In this document: one piece after another, positions 1 to 6,211 of the stretch | How the letters are laid out: each line of letters starts with the position of its first letter | Numbering within the stretch: position 1 is the first letter of the stretch | Assembly (NCBI GenBank): GCA_017161665.1 | Contig: JADFCT010000085.1 | Span: 1 to 11,238 of the forward strand | Length of the DNA: 11,238 nt | Direction: 5' to 3' | Origin: Candidatus Sumerlaeota bacterium | GTDB taxonomy: Bacteria > Sumerlaeota > Sumerlaeia > JADFCT01 | Notes under the pieces: model-generated | Database searches by the model: none | The model's input: the letters and a program-made list of their open reading frames with translations, nothing else | What the model was told of the DNA's origin: nothing | Translations under genes and position numbers: made by a program

Positions 1-243
1 TTCGCCGTCGATCTTGATTTCCGTGCCGCCGTATTTGCCGAACAGCACCTTATCGCCGGCCTTGACTTCCATGGTGGCGCGCTGACCGTCTTCCTGCATG
101 GCGCCGGGTCCGACGGCCACGACTTCACCGCGTGACGGTTTCTCTTTGGCCGTATCCGGGATGATGATCCCGGCGCTGGATTTCTGTTCCGATTCTTCGA
201 CCCGTTTGACCAACACGCGATCTCCAAGGGGTTTGACTGCCAT
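1..243 (-). CDS. groES: Co-chaperonin GroES (Cpn10), 3' end beyond window
   Basis: GroES forms the heptameric lid of the GroEL folding chamber in the cytoplasm. The 81 codons visible read MAVKPLGDRVLVKRVEESEQ at the N-terminus, the classic Cpn10 opening. A mobile-loop region with SAGIIIPDTAKEKP follows, and then the GEVVAVGPG and KAGDKVLFGKYGGTEIKIDG strands. About 15 C-terminal residues of the usual ~96 are missing because the gene runs off base 1. On the minus strand the start ATG (243-241) is preceded by AGGAGG (complement of 256-261) and a closer GAGG (250-253). GroEL would be expected next, outside the window. I see no CIRCE-type inverted repeat (TTAGCACTC-N9-GAGTGCTAA) upstream, so HrcA control is not supported here. 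The identification is very secure. Confidence 0.97.
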   Translation of the reverse strand, partial: MAVKPLGDRVLVKRVEESEQKSSAGIIIPDTAKEKPSRGEVVAVGPGAMQEDGQRATMEVKAGDKVLFGKYGGTEIKIDGE

Positions 244-298
244 AATTAACCTCGTCCTCCTGTGAATTTCAGCTCTCTTCGAAAAGGAAAGCGCATGA

Positions 299-326
299 TT
301 TCTAATACTGCTCCCTAAAACAGCAA
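299..326 (-). promoter_or_regulatory. Weak sigma70-like promoter candidate for groES
   Basis: On the minus strand TTGCTG (complement of 321-326) and TAGAAA (complement of 299-304) are separated by 16 bases. This would place transcription start about 45-50 bases before the groES ATG. Each hexamer matches the consensus at only four positions, so this is a guess from spacing and location. Confidence 0.2.
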
Positions 327-594
327 GCGATATGCCATCAAAGGGCCTGAATCCAAAATCCGACGCATCGCGTTGAAATATAAGGAGTTACATGATTCGG
401 CCCCGAAGGAAGTCCTCTCTTTGTTTGCGTGAAGGCGCCGCCGGATGGAGCTCTACGGCCCACATTCGAGGAGAGATTTTATTACTGTGTCAAAGTGATA
501 CGCTTCCGCCCCTCCGGCCCCATCCGTTGGGCTCCCAATCCGAAGCGACACGTGCGTCATTCGCTCTGCCGTGCGCTTTTATTAAAAAAAGATT

Positions 595-621
595 CAAGAA
601 TCGAAAAAAAACAGCCGATAC
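595..621 (+). promoter_or_regulatory. Possible sigma28-like (FliA-type) promoter upstream of the receiver gene
   Basis: GCCGATAC at 614-621 matches seven of eight bases of the flagellar/chemotaxis sigma28 -10 element GCCGATAA. The expected -35 position (595-602, CAAGAATC) matches TAAAGTTT poorly. The location, about 155 bases before a chemotaxis-like operon, makes it worth recording. The weak -35 keeps confidence low. Confidence 0.22.
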
Positions 622-761
622 GGTATGAGAATTCGATCAAAAGGATTTCGACGCCGCATTATTATTGGCTTGTTTTGTGAAACCCACGAGACGGCGGAGG
701 CCCACCGGGGACGAGGGGCGCCTTCGGGATGCAGCGGATGGGCGGGGAAACTCTGTGGAGT

Positions 762-769
762 AAAGGAGG
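762..769 (+). promoter_or_regulatory. Strong ribosome binding site fixing the receiver start at 775
   Basis: AAAGGAGG lies 5 bases before the ATG at 775. The same reading frame is open back to an ATG at 625, but the upstream 50 codons have no receiver homology and no comparable Shine-Dalgarno. The protein from 775 has the normal length and start of a CheY-like domain. Confidence 0.85.
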
Positions 770-774
770 CTTTC

Positions 775-1161
775 ATGACGATCGGCGAGTTGAAACTCAC
801 GGCGTTGCTGGTAGAAGACTTCAAAACCATGCGCCTGGCGATTACCAAGATTCTGGAGTCGCTGGGTATGACGGTTTTGGAGGCGGCCAACGGCGTTGAG
901 GCGCTGGAAATTCTGGGGCGGGAGTCGGTAGATATTGTGTTTACCGATCTGGTGATGCCGGAAATGGACGGATTCGAGTTGTGTGAAGAAATCCGGCGGC
1001 GCCCCGGTGTGCGGGATGTGCCCCTCATCGTCACGTCCACCCACCGCGACGCCACTTATGTGATTCAGGCCCTCCGGGTCGGCGCCGATGACTACCTGAC
1101 CAAACCCTTTACGGCCACGCTGGTGGAAAAGGTCGTGGAAAGGGCCATGAGCAATGTCTAA
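775..1161 (+). CDS. CheY-like single-domain response regulator
   Basis: This is a stand-alone receiver domain of 128 residues, close to CheY length, with no output domain. It should accept phosphate from a histidine kinase and act by protein-protein contact. The key residues are all present: acidic pair E14-D15 after the first strand (LLVED), phosphoacceptor D58 in FTDLVMPEMDG, a hydroxyl residue at the fourth strand (T87 or S88), the aromatic switch Y107 and the invariant K110 in YLTKPF. The start at 775 is chosen for its strong Shine-Dalgarno and because earlier in-frame codons add nothing recognisable. Its last codons overlap the downstream kinase start (1154) by 8 bases, suggesting translational coupling. 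The kinase is therefore its likely phosphodonor. I cannot tell from sequence whether it controls a flagellar motor, pili or something else, so I give no cheY symbol. Confidence 0.95.
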   Translation: MTIGELKLTALLVEDFKTMRLAITKILESLGMTVLEAANGVEALEILGRESVDIVFTDLVMPEMDGFELCEEIRRRPGVRDVPLIVTSTHRDATYVIQALRVGADDYLTKPFTATLVEKVVERAMSNV

Positions 1162-3229
1162 ACAACTCCCTCTCGATGCTGAAACCATGCAGGTTCGACT
1201 CAAGAGTCTGGATCGACTGCTGGATCTGGCCGGCGAAGTCATCATCGTCAGCTCCAATTTGAACGCCCTGACGCGCACGCTCCATCCGGGAGAGACGGTG
1301 AGCTCAAACCTGACCGAAGGAGTCAAGGATCTGGCCATCACCTCCTCGCGCATCTCGTCCGATCTGCACAATCTGGTCGTCGATGTCCGGACGGTCACCA
1401 TGAGTGACCTGTTTACGCGATTCCGTCGCCTCGTGCGTGACATTTCCCGCCGCTTGGGCAAGCCGGTTCATCTGACCCTGCAAGGCGAGGAAATCTGTAT
1501 CGACAAGACGGTGAGTGAAAAAATATACGATCCCATTGCCCACCAGATTCGCAATGCCATCACCCACGGCATTGAGGACCCGGAGGTCCGAAAAGCCCAG
1601 AAGAAAGATCCCGTCGGACAGATTCGCGTGGCGGCCCGGCATCTGGTCAATTCAACCGTCATTGAAGTCAGCGACGACGGCCAGGGGATCGACCTGGAGC
1701 GCGTTCGCGCCCGGGCCATTGAGCAAGGGCTGGTCTCCGCTGAAGACGCCGCCCACCTGCGAACGGATCAAATCTATGAGTTTCTGTATCAAGCGGGATT
1801 CTCGACCGCTGCGGCGGCCTCGACCGATTCCGGGCGTGGAGTGGGGATGGATGTGATCCGCTCGGCCATGGAGGAAATCGGAGGGGAAACGCATATCGAG
1901 AGCGTTCGGAAACAGGGGACCACTTTTTCCTTCATCATTCCGCTGGTTTCGGCCGTCAACATCACCGACGCCTTGGTCGTGGAAGCCGGGGAAATCGGAT
2001 TCGCGTTCCCCATTTCCGCCGTCGTGGCCACACAGGCCATCCAGCGCAAGGACATCACAACCACCACGGGCAAAGGGCGCTCGATTGTCTTTTTGGGGAA
2101 AATCCTGCCCCTGTTTGACCTCATGACGGTATTCGGTGAACCGCCGGCTAAAGTGGAAGGGGACACCTATCCGGTTATTATCATTGAACACAAGAAGACC
2201 CAACTGGCGTATATCGTCTCGGCCTTCCAGAATCCACAGAAACTGGTCATCACGGAGTTTGATGAATCCATGCGCGTGCCGGGGCTGTCCGGCACAGCCG
2301 TCCTGAGCGGACGGCAACTGGGAATGATTATCGATGTGCCGCAATTGTTCACGCAAACCCTGGGGAAAAGTCGGGAGGTCGATAAGCCCGCAGGGCGGAA
2401 CGCGTCCATCGCCGATGCGGTGGCTTCGATTCCGCAAGCGGATTCGGTACGGACCGCTGCCAACGGCGCCGCGAACCAGACGCTGGAGACCGCCATTGAG
2501 ATGCCGGGCGCCGATTTTCTCTCTGAAGTTGAATCCATGTTGGCGCGGCTGAATCGCGAATTGCTGGTCCTGGACGAAAAGCGGGACAAGGAAACGATGG
2601 ATGCCGTTTTTCGCCTCGCCCATTCCATCAAGGGCAATCTGACGATGTATGGCATAGACGAGCCCTCGGCGGTGACCCATTACCTTGAATCGCTCCTCGA
2701 CAAAGGGCGACGGGGCGTCCTGGAACTCACGGATGAGATCTTTGATGTCTTGTTTGACGGCGCCTCCTACCTGGAGCGCGCCATCGCCGCCTTGCTCCGG
2801 AATACGCCGGCCGAATCCCCGTCCGACAAACTCGTGGCGGCTCTGGATGAACTGACCAAGGAAAAGGGTGAGGCCGGGATCCCGGTCGATGTGGACACCA
2901 CTCAGGTGACGCTCGACTCGACCGGCGAGTTTTATTTGTCCTCCCGCCGGCGGGCCGGTGTGCCGCTCTACCAGGCGCGGATTGAATTTGAATCCGGCGA
3001 TCAACCCCGCTTCCTGATCGCCTATATGATTCTGTGTCGGATACAGCGGGTGGCCGACGTCATTGGCTCGGCGCCGCCCCTGACGGACATTGAAAAAGGA
3101 TTTTGTGAAGACAGCCTGGTCGTTCTGTTCGCCGAACGCGATCCGACGCCGGGCCTGATTGACAAACTGGGCGACAATCTCAAAACCTACTATGGCATCA
3201 CGCGCTTTGACGCCACCGCCTATGCATAG
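1154..3229 (+). CDS. cheA: CheA-type histidine kinase with permuted domain order P3-P4-P5-P1-P2
   Basis: This 691-residue cytoplasmic kinase has all CheA modules in a rearranged order. Residues ~10-100 form the P3 dimerisation hairpin (LDRLLDLAGEVIIVSSNL). P4, the ATP-binding domain, spans ~105-260 with N box D126-E141 (N134, H138), G1 box D174-D180 (DDGQGID), G2 box D225-D233 (DSGRGVGMD) and a GTTFSFIIPL strand. A CheW-like P5 covers ~262-400. After a low-complexity linker (~402-448) comes an HPt/P1 domain (~450-560) with phosphorylatable H490 in HSIKGNLTMYG. Residues ~600-690 resemble the P2 response-regulator-docking domain (YQARIEFE, AYMILCRIQRVADVIGSAPP). Canonical CheA has P1-P2 at the N-terminus. 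The start overlaps the receiver gene by 8 bases, and a GGAAAGGG lies just upstream. The open frame is continuous, so the order is encoded rather than caused by a frameshift. No cheW or receptor gene is adjacent. P1 to P5 calls are secure and the P2 call is moderate. Confidence 0.93.
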   Translation: MSKQLPLDAETMQVRLKSLDRLLDLAGEVIIVSSNLNALTRTLHPGETVSSNLTEGVKDLAITSSRISSDLHNLVVDVRTVTMSDLFTRFRRLVRDISRRLGKPVHLTLQGEEICIDKTVSEKIYDPIAHQIRNAITHGIEDPEVRKAQKKDPVGQIRVAARHLVNSTVIEVSDDGQGIDLERVRARAIEQGLVSAEDAAHLRTDQIYEFLYQAGFSTAAAASTDSGRGVGMDVIRSAMEEIGGETHIESVRKQGTTFSFIIPLVSAVNITDALVVEAGEIGFAFPISAVVATQAIQRKDITTTTGKGRSIVFLGKILPLFDLMTVFGEPPAKVEGDTYPVIIIEHKKTQLAYIVSAFQNPQKLVITEFDESMRVPGLSGTAVLSGRQLGMIIDVPQLFTQTLGKSREVDKPAGRNASIADAVASIPQADSVRTAANGAANQTLETAIEMPGADFLSEVESMLARLNRELLVLDEKRDKETMDAVFRLAHSIKGNLTMYGIDEPSAVTHYLESLLDKGRRGVLELTDEIFDVLFDGASYLERAIAALLRNTPAESPSDKLVAALDELTKEKGEAGIPVDVDTTQVTLDSTGEFYLSSRRRAGVPLYQARIEFESGDQPRFLIAYMILCRIQRVADVIGSAPPLTDIEKGFCEDSLVVLFAERDPTPGLIDKLGDNLKTYYGITRFDATAYA

Positions 3230-3264
3230 GATCGGTCCCGCAGAATTGCAGAAAGGTTGGAAGT

Positions 3265-4194
3265 ATGCAGTACCAGGCTGTTGTGTATACGAACGTACCC
3301 GGCCCCGACGCCGTGGAACCATTGGTCCAGGTGTGCCGGGATAAGGGAATACAGGTGGTGACATCGGAACTGCCCGGACCCAACCAGTTGATTCAGGAGA
3401 ACAAGCGGCGCGAACCGTCCCTCCTGTTCATCCCCCTTGCGACCGGCGATTTGGAAGAAGTCAGCCTGGCCCTGACAGCGCAAGCGGCCGGACCGGCCCA
3501 TGTGGTCGCCTTGTACTGTCCGTCGGCCATCGGGCCCGATGTGATGGGGTACGCGTTTCGCGAGGGCGTCCTTGATGTGATCGATCTTCAGTGTGAAACC
3601 AAGGAAACGCTCTTGCCCCGGGTCAGCCGGTTGATGAAGATCCTGAAAGAACAGACAACCGAGATGTCCATGGATCGCCAGCGAAACCATGAAGTGGATG
3701 TGCTGCGCGGGAGCCGTCAAGCCGGCGAGCGCGCCGTGGCCCGGTGGAAGGAACGCACACTGGCTCTGGCCTCTGTCGCGGTCCGCATCATGGAAGGGGA
3801 TTTGAACGTCGCCGTGCTGGCGCCCCGTCTGTTGATTGTGGCCTCAGCCGCTTCACAAGCCCACAGCGCGCAGGAAACAGCCAAAAAGCTCGGCTTTCAG
3901 ATCACACGCGCCCCCAACGGCGCCCAGGCCCTGGAAACATTGGTTAACGGCGAACCCGATGTGGTGCTCACCGATGGCTCGCTGCCCGACATGGATGCGC
4001 CCGAACTGGCTCGTCAAATCCGGGAAGCCGTTGGCGGTAAATCGATCATGATTATTGTCTGGTCCAGTTCACCCGAAAAAGAAGATGACTACACAGCCCC
4101 CGGCAAGGGCATCGACGATTTTGTGCTCAAAGCCCCCGGCGAGGAAGGCGCCATGCTCCTGAGCGCGGCCCTCCTCGGCGCGCTCAATCAATAA
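3265..4194 (+). CDS. Double receiver-like protein (pseudo-REC, helical linker, REC)
   Basis: The 309-residue product has two receiver-shaped halves. The N-terminal half (~2-126) keeps the alternating strand/helix pattern (AVVYTNVPG, LLFIPL, HVVALYC, GVLDVIDL). It lacks the acceptor Asp (Pro where it would sit) and the conserved Lys, so it looks like a pseudo-receiver. Residues ~127-185 are charged and probably helical. The C-terminal half (~189-309) has phosphoacceptor D237 in VLTDGSLPDMD, S267 in IIVWSSS and K289 in DFVLKAP. Its first strand reads LLIVASAAS, so the usual acidic pair is missing and Mg-dependent phosphorylation may be impaired. There is no DNA-binding or enzymatic output domain. 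It starts 35 bases after the kinase with GAAAGG upstream and is probably co-transcribed. It is a plausible second target or scaffold for the kinase, and its exact role is unknown. Confidence 0.85.
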   Translation: MQYQAVVYTNVPGPDAVEPLVQVCRDKGIQVVTSELPGPNQLIQENKRREPSLLFIPLATGDLEEVSLALTAQAAGPAHVVALYCPSAIGPDVMGYAFREGVLDVIDLQCETKETLLPRVSRLMKILKEQTTEMSMDRQRNHEVDVLRGSRQAGERAVARWKERTLALASVAVRIMEGDLNVAVLAPRLLIVASAASQAHSAQETAKKLGFQITRAPNGAQALETLVNGEPDVVLTDGSLPDMDAPELARQIREAVGGKSIMIIVWSSSPEKEDDYTAPGKGIDDFVLKAPGEEGAMLLSAALLGALNQ

Positions 4195-4445
4195 CCTCTC
4201 GTCGACCCAAAACAAAAGAGTTTTTCATGGCCATCTTGCCCATGGATTTGTCCCGGGCAGGCCGTTGGTGCCGTCACGCTTTTTGCGCGCTGCGCGGCAA
4301 AAATCGCGCCGGCGCCTCAGTTGCGCTTCCTCAGACCCAGGGCTCCGCTCCCTATCGGTCGCTCCACCCTGGGCTATTATGTGCCGCCGCCTTCGGGGCT
4401 TGGCGGATGTTTGGTCCCCTGTTACACGGACCTCATACGAAATCG
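4195..4445. repeat. Non-coding, hairpin-rich repeat-like sequence
   Basis: No credible gene lies here. The stretch is full of inverted repeats. TTTTTGC (4280-4286) pairs with GCAAAAA (4297-4303) around a GCG/CGC core. CCCAGGG (4336-4342) pairs with CCCTGGG (4367-4373) around a 24-base loop. CCGCC (4384-4388) pairs with GGCGG (4402-4406) around CCTTCGGGG. Several frames are open through it, but the translations are Arg/Pro/Ala-rich and shift frame with the repeats. The style matches degenerate intergenic repeats I recall from environmental bacterial genomes. I have not compared it with any database. Confidence 0.6.
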
Positions 4446-4564
4446 GCGCCGCGCCCCAGCGTGCTTTGCGCCTTTGCGTCTTCGCGCCTTGGCGTTTGAA
4501 AAAGAAGCCATCGCGCCGCGCCCCGGCTTGCTTTGCGTCGTTGCGTCGTTGCGCCTTGGCGTTT
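4446..4564. repeat. Tandem pair of 52-base repeats with 67-base period
   Basis: Copy 1 is 4446-4497 and copy 2 is 4513-4564, exactly 67 bases apart with no gaps. By eye 46 of 52 positions agree. Both begin GCGCCGCGCCCC and end GCGCCTTGGCGTTT. Inside each is a run of 7-8-base units of the TTTGCGTC / TTGCGTCG kind. On the minus strand the copies read as AKAQRRNDAK and GAKTQRRKAR, a phrase I associate with spurious proteins predicted from a widespread intergenic repeat. The 15-base spacer (4498-4512) is unrelated. Confidence 0.75.
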
Positions 4565-4855
4565 CGCGCAACCATCTTCTTTCCCTTCTATTCTTCATGG
4601 TTCAAAAAACAGATTCCACCGCGCCCCAACGTCATTTTCATCATTTGTTGTGAGCGCCGAAGGACGCTCATGGCCAACTCACTGGAAAACACACCCACTC
4701 TATTCCGTATGGGGTGTGGGGGCGATTAAGCACCACTCGGTTAAATCCGTTGCCGTTTTCGATTCGTCGGTTTCGGCGCGCCCATTTCTTGGCCCATCGG
4801 AACGGTATTGGGATTCAGGAACTTGGAATTTCATTTTCCGTGGGCGCTTTTTCCC
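4565..4855. other. Non-coding stretch upstream of the rpsF promoter
   Basis: I see no gene here. Two further hairpins stand out. TGAGCG (4651-4656) pairs with CGCTCA (4665-4670) around an 8-base loop. CACACCC (4690-4696) pairs with GGGTGTG (4712-4718) around a 15-base loop. Neither is followed by a T-run, so they are not intrinsic terminators in the plus direction. Short open frames (for example from 4670) have no recognisable product. Confidence 0.5.
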
Positions 4856-4883
4856 TTGATTGTTGGGATTCGGGATCGATAAA
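4856..4883 (+). promoter_or_regulatory. Candidate sigma70-like promoter for the rpsF operon
   Basis: TTGATT (4856-4861) and GATAAA (4878-4883) are 16 bases apart. Each matches the consensus hexamer at four positions. A TAGAAT at 4905-4910 is a better -10 but has no -35 at 17 bases. Start near 4890 would give a leader of about 100 bases containing the hairpin at 4934-4965. Confidence 0.3.
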
Positions 4884-4933
4884 CTCTTTCTTCTTTTCCG
4901 CGAGTAGAATGGTTTTACATACGATTCTCTCTG

Positions 4934-4965
4934 CTCCCGTCATTCGGCGCCCGCCGGGACGGGGG
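4934..4965 (+). promoter_or_regulatory. Leader hairpin before rpsF, possible ribosomal-protein autoregulatory site
   Basis: CCCGTC (4936-4941) pairs with GACGGG (4958-4963), extended outward by a T-G and a C-G pair. An ATT/G internal loop separates this from an inner CGGCG/CGCCG helix (4945-4949 with 4952-4956). It ends 11 bases before the rpsF Shine-Dalgarno (AAAGGGAGG, 4977-4985). rpsF leaders of many bacteria are known to bind the S6:S18 complex through a hairpin with a CCG element. This hairpin is in the right place and contains CCG, but I could not match it to that motif in detail. Confidence 0.5.
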
Positions 4966-4991
4966 ACATTTTGCCCAAAGGGAGGCTACCA

Positions 4992-5549
4992 ATGACGTCA
5001 TACGAGACCGTCATTATCTTGAACCCGGCCTTAAGCGACGAAGAAGCCACGGCGATCTTCGACAACCTGCAGGAACATCTGATCCAGGACGCGGGGGTCG
5101 ACGTTGTGGCCACGGACGCCTGGGGACGGCGCAAGTTTGCTTATGAGGTCAACAAAAAGAAGGAAGGCATTTATCACGTGTACCGCTATACGCGGGACAA
5201 CTCGGAAACGAGCATCGATTTTACGGAATTTGAACGCCGTTTGCGTTTCAATGAAAATGTATGGCGTTTTGTGACCATTCGCATTCCGGAATCCGAAGTC
5301 AAGAAACCGATTCTGCGTCCTGAAGTCTATACCGGTCCTGTGCAGCGGTCGCCGCGGCCTTATGGTCCGCGCAGTGATCGTCCGGGGCCGCCTCCGGCCC
5401 GCTCCGCCGCTGGGGCGGACGAAGAGGGTAAGGAAACGGCTGACGAGTCGCAGACGGAGACCCCGGCCGTGGCTGCGGTTGAGACTCCCGCCGCTGACGC
5501 GCCGACTCCGGTCGCCGACGAGGCGACTCCGGCCGAGAGCAAGGAATAA
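4992..5549 (+). CDS. rpsF: 30S ribosomal protein S6 with long acidic C-terminal tail
   Basis: S6 binds S18 on the platform of the small subunit. Residues 1-100 carry the S6 fold, with the opening MTSYETVIILNPALSDEE, the central WGRRKFAYEVNKKKEGIYHV and the closing FNENVWRFVTIRI. The protein is 185 residues, so about 85 follow the core. Residues ~104-137 are Pro/Arg-rich and residues 143-185 are Ala/Pro/Glu-rich, with 13 acidic and only 2 basic residues. I chose ATG 4992 over the in-frame ATG 4971 because AAAGGGAGG ends 6 bases before 4992 and S6 proteins begin at this point. It is the first gene of rpsF-ssb-rpsR-rplI. The core assignment is certain. The tail looks disordered and its function is unknown. 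Confidence 0.97.
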   Translation: MTSYETVIILNPALSDEEATAIFDNLQEHLIQDAGVDVVATDAWGRRKFAYEVNKKKEGIYHVYRYTRDNSETSIDFTEFERRLRFNENVWRFVTIRIPESEVKKPILRPEVYTGPVQRSPRPYGPRSDRPGPPPARSAAGADEEGKETADESQTETPAVAAVETPAADAPTPVADEATPAESKE

Positions 5550-5568
5550 AAGCACGAAACCCCCCACC

Positions 5569-5588
5569 ACGGGACATTGGAGTCCCGT
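5569..5588 (+). promoter_or_regulatory. Perfect hairpin in the rpsF-ssb spacer
   Basis: ACGGGAC (5569-5575) pairs fully with GTCCCGT (5582-5588) around the six-base loop ATTGGA. It has no following T-run, so it is unlikely to terminate transcription. It may be an RNA processing or stability element, or a protein-binding site. It shares an ACGGG-ACATT word with the operon leader (4959-4970). Confidence 0.6.
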
Positions 5589-5611
5589 CGTCCAAACCAA
5601 GGAGATTCGCC

Positions 5612-6148
5612 ATGCTGGAATTGAACAAAGTCATGCTGGTCGGTCGTTTGACACGCGATCCGGAAGTACGGATGTTTCAATCCGGTTCGGGTGTGGCGCA
5701 GTTCGCGTTGGCCGTCAGCCGCCGTCGCCGGGATAATCAAACCGGTGAATATGTGGAAGATACGGCGTTTGTGGACATCAAGGGCTTTAATCGGATGCAG
5801 GAGTTCGCGGAGCAGTATTTGCGCCGCGGGACCGGCGTTTATGTCGAAGGCCGTTTGGTTCAGGAACGATGGGAAAAAGAAGGTCAGAAGTTTTCCAAGC
5901 TCGTGGTGTATGCCGATCAGATCCGTTTTGCCGAGACCCGCGCCGAAGCCGAAGCCCGCATGGGGCGGTCGGATAGTTATGGCGCCGACGGTGGATACGG
6001 CGGGGGGGAATCGGCCGCTCCGTCTTATGGCGGGGGCGCGCCGCAGGCGCCTCGCGAAACGCCATCCAGCATGCCGCCCATGCCCGGCGGCGCTGCCGAG
6101 TATGGCGAGGGGGGCGACGGGGGAACGAACGACGATTTGCCGTTCTGA
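5612..6148 (+). CDS. ssb: Single-stranded DNA-binding protein
   Basis: SSB coats single-stranded DNA during replication, repair and recombination and recruits partner proteins through its C-terminal tip. The 178-residue product starts MLELNKVMLVGRLTRDPEVR, the standard SSB opening. Its OB-fold runs to about residue 109 (FALAVSRRRRD, AEQYLRRGTGVYVEGRL, KLVVYADQIRF). A Gly/Pro/Ala-rich flexible linker (~115-172) follows, and the protein ends DDLPF, a close variant of the usual DDDIPF tip. The start ATG is preceded by AAGGAGA. The gene lies between rpsF and rpsR, a common bacterial arrangement (E. coli instead has priB there), 62 bases after rpsF and 63 before rpsR. Nothing in the protein looks abnormal. 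Confidence 0.97.
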   Translation: MLELNKVMLVGRLTRDPEVRMFQSGSGVAQFALAVSRRRRDNQTGEYVEDTAFVDIKGFNRMQEFAEQYLRRGTGVYVEGRLVQERWEKEGQKFSKLVVYADQIRFAETRAEAEARMGRSDSYGADGGYGGGESAAPSYGGGAPQAPRETPSSMPPMPGGAAEYGEGGDGGTNDDLPF

Positions 6149-6211
6149 GACGGGATTGTCCTTCCCCGGTGAACAAACCAGAATCCATGACTGAAGATAA
6201 GGATTGAGAAA

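Larger units (their letters stand above)
244..774. other. Divergent intergenic region between groES and the che-like cluster
   Basis: This 531-base region separates a minus-strand gene from a plus-strand one, so it must hold two outward promoters. I found only weak candidates, listed separately. A 78-codon reading frame at 392-628 has a good-looking TAAGGAG 5 bases before its ATG, but its product (Pro/Arg/Ser-rich, no known motif) does not look like a real protein. An A-rich stretch (583-610) contains the inverted repeat GATTC-AA-GAATC (591-602). Bases 700-743 can fold with GCCCA (700-704) against TGGGC (739-743), enclosing a short CC-TTCG-GG hairpin (721-728), in what would be the 5' leader of the receiver gene. 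No tRNA or recognisable riboswitch was seen. Confidence 0.6.

Noticed and set aside
260..390. CIRCE element before groES
   Set aside because: No TTAGCACTC-N9-GAGTGCTAA inverted repeat or close variant was found in the upstream region.
392..628. 78-codon frame with TAAGGAG before its ATG
   Set aside because: The product has no recognisable domain, is low-complexity in composition and lies in an otherwise non-coding region. The Shine-Dalgarno alone is not enough.
625..774. 50-codon N-terminal extension of the receiver gene
   Set aside because: The extension shows no receiver or signal-peptide features, and the ATG at 775 has a far better ribosome binding site.
1652..3364. 570-codon minus-strand frame under the kinase gene
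   Set aside because: It is a shadow of a clearly conserved plus-strand kinase frame. The antisense translation has no domain signatures.
4209..4225. Possible intrinsic terminator after the third che-like gene
   Set aside because: The stem AAAAC/GTTTT is only five A/T-rich pairs, and the T-run is part of the stem.
4225..4575. 116-codon minus-strand frame
   Set aside because: It is made of the repeat units (AKAQRRNDAK, GAKTQRRKAR) and Arg-rich filler. This is the usual outcome of translating an intergenic repeat.
4265..4729. 154-codon plus-strand frame across the gap
   Set aside because: It is Arg/Pro/Ala-rich, spans the repeats and has no homology I recognise.
4971..4991. Seven-codon upstream extension of S6
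   Set aside because: S6 proteins start at the MTSYE-type opening, and the Shine-Dalgarno is placed for ATG 4992.
4565..4991. CRISPR array or tRNA in the large gap
   Set aside because: The repeats are two tandem copies with a short spacer, not regularly spaced units. No TTC-loop-like tRNA consensus or cloverleaf was seen.
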